A DNA stretch of 64,000 nucleotides from Flagellimonas_B algarum (GTDB lineage Bacteria > Bacteroidota > Bacteroidia > Flavobacteriales > Flavobacteriaceae): the NCBI RefSeq assembly GCF_040513375.1, contig NZ_JBEVTG010000001.1, positions 1,178,001 through 1,242,000 on the forward strand, given 5' to 3'. Every line of letters begins with the position of its first letter. Within the stretch, counting starts at the first letter, position 1. The notes below the pieces were generated by a model, which saw only the letters and a program-made list of their open reading frames with translations, was not told the DNA's origin and did no database searches. The translations under genes were made by a program, and so were the position numbers. Shown here one piece after another: positions 59,429 through 64,000 of this stretch.

Positions 59429-59605
59429 ATGAACGATCTATTGAAATCCGGACTGATGGCAACCGCACTGATCATCACCTTGTTGTTGGCGGCCCCATCG
59501 ATCAATGCCGATGTATCCGTTTCCAACGATGCCGAAGAGAAAGAAACCCTGGTGGCCGATGAACCGGTCGCCGCTATTATAAAGGAAGAACATAATCCGC
59601 TGTAG
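59429..59605 (+). CDS. 58-residue predicted exported peptide
   Basis: ATG 59429 to TAG 59605. Residues 8-27 are a signal-peptide-like hydrophobic core with a cleavage site after INA. The mature 30 residues are acidic (DVSVSNDAEEKETL). No homologue known to me. It is independent of the upstream operon, which ends in a terminator. A hairpin (GGGCCGCAA with TTGCGGTCC region, about 59647-59674) follows without a strong T-run. Confidence 0.5.
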   Translation: MNDLLKSGLMATALIITLLLAAPSINADVSVSNDAEEKETLVADEPVAAIIKEEHNPL

Positions 59606-59893
59606 CCAGTCTGGCTCGCGGTTTTGGTTGGTTGATTTGGTTGAAAGGGCCGCAAGGTGTTCGCTTTGCGGTCCTTCATTCAACAAAACGATTTGATAAT
59701 GCTATGCGACACTAACCATAGATTATCGTTCGGGGCCTTCAAGACGTTCAATGATTTGAATGACTTCCCCCAAGTGTCCTTGAGGGGCCTCAATAAAAGA
59801 TCGCTTCGGCGATCTTTTGTTTTTTTAGCAAACGGGCATCTGAACTTTGGACTTCAACGTAGATACGTTAGATGTTGAATTAAAACGAAAACA
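59606..59893 (+). other. Intergenic stretch with orphan intrinsic terminator
   Basis: No convincing gene. The main feature is the strong terminator at 59795-59826 with no coding sequence of its own just before it. Possible weak promoter-like bits are TTTG at 59692-59695 and TAGATTAT at 59719-59726. A small RNA between about 59725 and 59826 is possible. Confidence 0.4.
59795..59826 (+). terminator. Strong orphan terminator
   Basis: AAAAGATCGC-TTCG-GCGATCTTTT, perfect 10-bp arms with a stable UUCG loop, then GTTTTTTT. It is 190 bp downstream of the 58-aa gene and 68 bp before the next start. Confidence 0.85.
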
Positions 59894-60190
59894 ATGAAGA
59901 AAACGATGCTCTACACGATACTAGCCATTACCATGACCTTGACTTCGATCGAGTCTTACGGCCACCTCAATGACATTAAGGTGCATGCCATGACCGACGG
60001 TTTCAAGAAAATCGATAGCGCCGAGCTTCCGCCACCAGTGGTTGAAGCCTTGCTCAAAGACTATCCGACCTCTCGATTGAAAGAAGCTTATAAAAACCCT
60101 CAAGGAAAGTACAAGCTGATCATGGTGTTGAAAAGTGGTACGAAGCGTACGGTGTATATCGATGCCTATGGCCGTTGGACGACCAAATAA
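59894..60190 (+). CDS. Small exported PepSY-like protein
   Basis: A 98-residue secreted protein. Signal peptide (LYTILAITMTLTSIESYG). The mature 80 residues carry the pattern of PepSY-like/BLIP folds: LPPPVVEALLKDYPTSRLKEAY, GKYKLIMVLKSGTKRTVYID and a final GRWTTK. Such domains are usually periplasmic and thought to inhibit or modulate partners; here no partner is identifiable. Closed by a terminator that overlaps the next promoter. Confidence 0.75.
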   Translation: MKKTMLYTILAITMTLTSIESYGHLNDIKVHAMTDGFKKIDSAELPPPVVEALLKDYPTSRLKEAYKNPQGKYKLIMVLKSGTKRTVYIDAYGRWTTK

Positions 60191-60208
60191 GATCGTCATG
60201 TATTTCAC

Positions 60209-60241
60209 AAAAAAAGGCCGTCTTGTACGGCCTTTTTGTTT
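60209..60241 (+). terminator. Terminator after the PepSY-like gene
   Basis: AAAAAGGCCGT paired with ACGGCCTTTTT around a 5-nt loop, then GTTTTTAG. Its T-run contains the -33 TTTG of the riboswitch promoter. Confidence 0.85.
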
Positions 60242-60265
60242 TTAGGATTTTCCACCCTACATTTG
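60235..60265 (+). promoter_or_regulatory. Promoter of the TPP-riboswitch / TonB receptor transcript
   Basis: TTTG (60235-60238), spacer exactly 19 bp, TACATTTG (60258-60265). Both boxes match the Bacteroidota consensus exactly. Transcription would begin within a few nucleotides of the riboswitch 5' end. Confidence 0.75.
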
Positions 60266-60270
60266 CCGCA

Positions 60271-60350
60271 TCTCAAAGGGGTGCTTTGACATCGTTCAGG
60301 GCTGAGATCATACCCATTGAACCTGGGCAGGTAATGCTGCTAAGGGATGG
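60271..60350 (+). promoter_or_regulatory. TPP riboswitch (THI element)
   Basis: Thiamine-pyrophosphate aptamer. The conserved blocks are all present in order: AAGGGGTGC, GGGCTGAGATCATACCC, TTGAACCTGGGCAGGTAATGC and AAGGGA. The CUGAGA pyrimidine-sensing block and the ACCUG / GGUAAUGC pyrophosphate-sensing part are intact. It lies between the promoter and the TonB receptor; there is no obvious terminator, so control is probably at translation. Confidence 0.93.
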
Positions 60351-60455
60351 CCGAACGGCAAAGGTATCGCGCCTTTGCGGTGAGGGGCGGATAGGCATCG
60401 ATGCCGAATTCCTGCCGTTTCACATACAAATCAAGTCAAACCAGAATAATGACCC

Positions 60456-60486
60456 CTTTTATTCGTGAATTTTTTACGAATGAAAA
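60456..60486 (+). promoter_or_regulatory. Possible expression-platform hairpin
   Basis: TTTTATTCGT pairs with ACGAATGAAAA apart from one bulge, across GAATTTTTT. It covers the in-frame ATG codons at 60465 and 60480. It could hide the initiation region when TPP is bound, but pairing with the aptamer is not shown. Confidence 0.3.
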
Positions 60487-60557
60487 TAGCATGTTCATTT
60501 TTCAGAAAAGAGATCGACTCACAATCTTTCGGTCTTCAACAACACCTAACGAACAAA

Positions 60558-62741
60558 TTGAATGTTCCCAAACAGGGGGTACTGTTCTTTTTGGTGGTTT
60601 TCGGTCTTTTGACCAAGGGGAACGCCCAAGAACAGGAAAAAGACACGATCGAGGGCAAGAAAATCGTCTTGGAAGAGGTTTTGGTCCAAGCCGTTCGGGT
60701 GACGAAAGAGTCTCCGGTAACGTTTTCGAACCTGGATAAGGAAGAGATCGCACCGCGAAACCTTGGCCAAGACATTCCCATATTAATGAACTTTTTACCC
60801 GCGGTGGTGACCACTTCGGATGCTGGGGCCGGAATTGGGTATACCGGTATCCGGGTACGTGGTAGTGATGCCACCCGGGTGAACGTGACCATCAACGGCA
60901 TACCTTATAACGATGCCGAATCACAGGGTACCTTTTGGGTCAATATGCCCGATTTCGCTTCCTCTACCGAGAATTTGCAACTCCAGCGAGGGGTAGGGAC
61001 TTCTACCAACGGGGCAGGGGCCTTCGGAGCGAGTCTGAATTTGTTGACGGATGGCTTTTCGGAAGAAGCCTACGGACAAATCGGAACTTCGATAGGTTCC
61101 TTCAATACGCTACGAAACAATGTCAAATTCAGTACCGGTTTGCTGAATGACCATGTCGAAATATCAGGTAGGCTTTCAAGGATCACCTCCGATGGCTATA
61201 TCGATAGGGCAAGTTCACAACTCGAGTCTTATTTTTTGCAAGGCACCTATGTCGATGACAATACCTTGGTGAAGGCCTTGCTTTTCGGAGGTCATGAAAT
61301 TACGTACCAATCGTGGTTCGGTATCGATGCGGCCACCTTGGCCTCTGACCGCACCTTCAATCCCGCAGGTCAGTATACCGATGACGACGGAAACGTACGA
61401 TTTTATGATAAAGAAGAAGACAATTACAAACAAGATCACTTTCAATTGCATTGGAACGAGCGATTGGATGATAATTGGAGTACGAACATCGCTTTCCATT
61501 ACACTAGGGGGCGTGGGTATTTCGAACAGTTTCGTGAAGATGATGATTTTGACACCTATGGTTTTGAAGAATTGGTCGTCGATGGCGAAGTGGTCAATAC
61601 TACGGATCTCATTCGCCGCCGTTGGCTCGACAATGACTTTTACGGAACCGTCTTTTCGGTCAACTATAAAGACGAGAAGTTGGATGTGATTACCGGAGGG
61701 GGGTTCAATATTTATGAAGGCGACCATTTCGGTGAAGTGATCTGGGCGCGTTTCGCGAGCAACAGTTCGATCAGGGATCGTTACTACGAAGATGATTCGA
61801 GAAAGACCGATCTGAACCTCTATTCAAAAGGGATTTTCAAACTGGATTCAAAATGGAGTCTTTTCGGTGACCTACAATATCGTAGGGTAGGCTATGAAGC
61901 CAATGGGGAAGACACGGGCATAGTCGATGATACGTTCAACTTTTTCAACCCAAAAACGGGGATTACATTCAATCTGAATCAAAACCACAATTTCTATTTT
62001 TCATACGCGCGTGCCAACCGTGAACCCAACCGAAACGATTATGAAAACGGGAATCCCAGACCCGAACGCTTGAATGATTTTGAGTTGGGGTGGCGGTATG
62101 TATCACCCGATGTTCAGGTGAATACCAATGTGTATTACATGCGCTACAAAGATCAATTGGTCTTGACCGGTGCTTTGAACGATGTTGGAGCTCCACTACG
62201 TGCGAATGTTGGGGATAGTTATCGTCTCGGACTGGAAGTCGACGCTACGGTCAGGATTGGTCGCCGTTTCGTATGGCGCCCCAATATTGCTTTAAGCGAC
62301 AACCGGAACCTGGATTTTTTCTTTCAACGTGACGGCCAATTGCAGAATTTGGGTAAAACCAATATCGCTTATTCGCCGAACTTGGTCGCGGGTAATATCA
62401 TTTCGTTCGTGCCCAGCGAAGACTTTCAAATATCGTTCTTGTCGAAATTCGTGGGCAAACAGTATATGGGCAACATCGATTCGGAAAACTCCGTACTCGA
62501 CGCGTATTCGCAAACCGACTTGAACCTTCAATACGTTATTGAAATGAACGGGTTCTTCGATAACATCGTCCTTTCGGGCTTGGTGAACAATTTGTTCGAC
62601 CAAGACATCGTATCGAACGGCTATTTTTTCACCTTCGATGACGATTTCTCCGATCCAGGTACCATCACTACCATAGAAGGGGCCGGATTTTATCCACAGG
62701 CGGGGATCAACTTCCTATTGGGGGCGACGGTGAACTTTTAA
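60558..62741 (+). CDS. TonB-dependent receptor under TPP riboswitch control (probable thiamine receptor)
   Basis: A 727-residue outer-membrane receptor. Starting at TTG 60558 gives a standard signal peptide (PKQGVLFFLVVFGLLTKGNA). ATG codons at 60465 and 60480 would add about 26-31 residues unlike a signal peptide, though they cannot be excluded. The TonB box/plug (LEEVLVQAVRVTKESPV, GIGYTGIRVRGSDATRVN, NLQLQRGVGTSTNGAGAFG) and a barrel ending LGATVNF are clear. With the TPP riboswitch directly upstream, thiamine or a thiamine derivative is the likely ligand; riboswitch-linked TonB receptors of this kind are established for the phylum. Confidence 0.9.
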   Translation: MNVPKQGVLFFLVVFGLLTKGNAQEQEKDTIEGKKIVLEEVLVQAVRVTKESPVTFSNLDKEEIAPRNLGQDIPILMNFLPAVVTTSDAGAGIGYTGIRVRGSDATRVNVTINGIPYNDAESQGTFWVNMPDFASSTENLQLQRGVGTSTNGAGAFGASLNLLTDGFSEEAYGQIGTSIGSFNTLRNNVKFSTGLLNDHVEISGRLSRITSDGYIDRASSQLESYFLQGTYVDDNTLVKALLFGGHEITYQSWFGIDAATLASDRTFNPAGQYTDDDGNVRFYDKEEDNYKQDHFQLHWNERLDDNWSTNIAFHYTRGRGYFEQFREDDDFDTYGFEELVVDGEVVNTTDLIRRRWLDNDFYGTVFSVNYKDEKLDVITGGGFNIYEGDHFGEVIWARFASNSSIRDRYYEDDSRKTDLNLYSKGIFKLDSKWSLFGDLQYRRVGYEANGEDTGIVDDTFNFFNPKTGITFNLNQNHNFYFSYARANREPNRNDYENGNPRPERLNDFELGWRYVSPDVQVNTNVYYMRYKDQLVLTGALNDVGAPLRANVGDSYRLGLEVDATVRIGRRFVWRPNIALSDNRNLDFFFQRDGQLQNLGKTNIAYSPNLVAGNIISFVPSEDFQISFLSKFVGKQYMGNIDSENSVLDAYSQTDLNLQYVIEMNGFFDNIVLSGLVNNLFDQDIVSNGYFFTFDDDFSDPGTITTIEGAGFYPQAGINFLLGATVNF

Positions 62742-63098
62742 GTGTGCCTCTTTTCGGTATTGGTGTTCGCTCCGGCTAGGTATTGCCAGTTCCCCCGGGC
62801 GGACACTGCCGAAGAGGTGATTCTAAGCCCTCGGTTTCCGTGTGAGGGTCGGCAACATCCATTGGTTGATCGTGGCGTACCATCCTTCGATTCGCAAACG
62901 GCGGTTGCGCTTTACTAAATCCCTTTTCGATTGAAGCGCAGTTCGGATCTCATGGGGCTTGACCTACATTGGGTTCTTGCCGCTTCCCTATTGAACACAT
63001 ATGTAACGCGATTTGTTACATAAGAGGTTAAAAATTCTTTCGGAAATCCATATCATTGGAGGTCAGCTATGGCAAAAACACAGCTCACCATTGACTGA
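62742..63098. other. Structured intergenic region
   Basis: No gene seen in 357 bp. It contains CCTCTTTTCGG (62747-62757) facing CCGAAGAGG (62809-62817); then GCCGA (62808-62812) facing TCGGC around an inner CCCTC / GAGGG hairpin (about 62828-62848); then an operator-like repeat at 63000-63022. No tRNA fold was found. It could hold a structured RNA or the termination region of the receptor gene. Confidence 0.4.
63000..63022. promoter_or_regulatory. Operator-like inverted repeat
   Basis: TATGTAAC and GTTACATA, perfect 8-bp arms separated by 7 bp, about 77 bp upstream of the propeller sensor gene. Size and spacing suit a dimeric regulator. No cognate protein identified. Confidence 0.4.
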
Positions 63099-64000
63099 AT
63101 GGACTTATTTCGATCCGTATCGCTTCTTTTTTTACTTCCGTTGTGCCTAACGGGTCAAATCGAAATTCCCTCTTTTAAGGAAGTCCTCATCAATAATGAT
63201 GATGGCCTGAACTCATGGTTGATGATCGAACATATCGAACAAACCCCGGACGGGGCGCTTTGGTTTTTGATTAATGAAGGGGTGTATCGATACAACGGAA
63301 TACGGGCCGTGAACGTTTCTAGATTTCTTTCGACCCGCACCGAACATCGGTTAACCGATCAACAAGCGACCTGCTTTACTTTCGATTCTGAGGGGGTGTT
63401 ATGGCTCGGACGAAGGAAAGGCCTGTACAAAATCGATTTGGATCGGCTCGACATAGTGAAGATCGCCCTCGATGAACCCATGCGACCCTCGAACCATCGC
63501 AATTACATCTTGCAAATCGAAGAACATCGTGATACGATGTACGTCGGTACGGCGAATGGATTGTATTTGGTCGACCGCAACAGTGGTAGTAAGCTTAAGG
63601 GTTACTTGAACCATGGCGATCTTCCTGAACGATTTCGGGAAACCACGAAATCCGTCAAATCCATCTATCCCGGTATTGAGGAAGGCATCATCTGGGTCGC
63701 CTTGATGGATGGACTCTATCGCATCTCCAAAAAAGATGATCGTTTCGAACGCTATACCATTCCAGATCAGTGGTCCGACTCACTATCGCATAATTTTTTC
63801 CCTTCCGATCAAATTAGCGACAAGATCTATTTTCCCTCATGGGGTTTGGGTATGGTCTCTTTTGAATTTGAAACCAAAAGGTTCCATCGATACCCCACTT
63901 CCGATCAACAGCGCGATGCGCATGATCACAATACCATTCGCACGACCATACCGGTCAACGACTCCCTGATGTTTCTAAGCGCCTCAAGGATCGGCAACGG
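63099..64000 (+). CDS. Two-component-type beta-propeller sensor, partial (runs off the right edge)
   Basis: The first 300 residues of an exported sensor. Signal peptide (LFRSVSLLFLLPLCLTG), then repeated propeller blades of the two-component regulator type: DGLNSWLMIEHIEQTPDGALWF, GVLWLGRRKGLYKI, MYVGTANGLYLVD and IWVALMDGLYRI, each about 40-45 residues apart. In Bacteroidota such N-termini usually continue into a Y_Y_Y domain and a histidine kinase or LytTR output domain, which would lie outside the window. Ligand unknown. Confidence 0.85.
   Translation, partial: MDLFRSVSLLFLLPLCLTGQIEIPSFKEVLINNDDGLNSWLMIEHIEQTPDGALWFLINEGVYRYNGIRAVNVSRFLSTRTEHRLTDQQATCFTFDSEGVLWLGRRKGLYKIDLDRLDIVKIALDEPMRPSNHRNYILQIEEHRDTMYVGTANGLYLVDRNSGSKLKGYLNHGDLPERFRETTKSVKSIYPGIEEGIIWVALMDGLYRISKKDDRFERYTIPDQWSDSLSHNFFPSDQISDKIYFPSWGLGMVSFEFETKRFHRYPTSDQQRDAHDHNTIRTTIPVNDSLMFLSASRIGN

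Noticed and set aside
59657..59878. 73-codon frame between two small exported genes
   Set aside because: It spans a strong terminator hairpin and has no start context or domain.
60175..60468. Plus-strand frame across the TPP riboswitch
   Set aside because: The DNA there is explained by a terminator, promoter and aptamer; the peptide has no features.
60449..60739. ATG 60449 frame overlapping the receptor's start
   Set aside because: The translation is Arg/Gly/Ser-rich and continues only as a shadow of the receptor's plug domain; at most it could be a leader peptide, with no support.
62742..63098. Possible tRNA (a TTCGATTC-like segment near 62885)
   Set aside because: No acceptor stem, anticodon arm or T-arm pairing could be drawn around it.
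1..64000. CRISPR arrays, insertion sequences, integrases, prophage genes
   Set aside because: No spaced direct repeats, transposase or phage proteins were recognised; codon use and gene content look chromosomal throughout.

Overview
The window looks like chromosomal DNA from a gliding marine member of the Flavobacteriaceae (Bacteroidota). The support is: gldE and gldD next to mutY and ssb; several TonB-dependent receptors, two of them with carboxypeptidase-regulatory-like N-domains; DUF4270, DUF4199 and DUF4301 proteins; a LytS/LytTR pair; a 29-residue basic protein beside HU; and many Bacteroidota-type promoters (TAnnTTTG at -7, sometimes with a TTTG-like -33 box) without Shine-Dalgarno sequences. 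I see no rRNA, tRNA, insertion sequence, prophage or CRISPR array.

Layout. 1-2538: ribose locus, with a divergent LacI-type regulator (cut by the window start), an operator-like palindrome, ribokinase and a GRP-family sugar porter. 2564-16255: mixed metabolic genes: GH16 glucanase coupled to a VOC protein, a GAF-LuxR regulator, catalase-peroxidase KatG, a GH97 alpha-glucosidase lipoprotein, a TonB receptor, exonuclease III, an aldo/keto reductase and a PQQ dehydrogenase with an inserted cytochrome c domain. 16299-25789: a conserved-looking block, panC-panD-flippase-like protein-pseudo-esterase-radA on the minus strand, divergent from an N-domain-only glycogen-synthase-like protein, a DUF4270 lipoprotein and glmS. 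25995-30723: a large TonB receptor, then atpD-atpC. 30801-32112: an XRE/DUF2975 pair and a GNAT gene. 32140-39444: biotin cluster bioF-DUF2007-bioD, bioA-ketosynthase-bioB, interrupted by an antisense GT39-like gene. 39480-49055: JmjC-like cupin, recX, RNase E/G, a 29-aa basic protein, HU, mutY-ssb-gldE-gldD, a tandem pair of small exported paralogues, DUF4199, rplU-rpmA. 49103-55650: DinB-like protein, TonB receptor, LytS/LytTR pair, ahcY. 55719-62741: Sfp-type transferase, thiamine-binding protein, PnuC-type transporter and a NadR-like kinase fused to DUF4301, two small exported proteins, then a TPP riboswitch controlling a TonB receptor. The window ends inside a two-component-type beta-propeller sensor.

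The most interesting points are: (1) a probable thiamine uptake and salvage locus in which a kinase-DUF4301 fusion has no assigned role; (2) a recurring arrangement in which the -7 element lies only 3-6 nt from the start codon (bioF, bioB, radA, recX, mutY, a GNAT gene), predicting leaderless mRNAs; (3) a stand-alone ketosynthase in the biotin operon; (4) a very basic 29-aa protein whose terminator overlaps its last codons; and (5) an esterase-fold protein that has lost its nucleophile serine. All functional calls are from reading the sequence; no database search was run.
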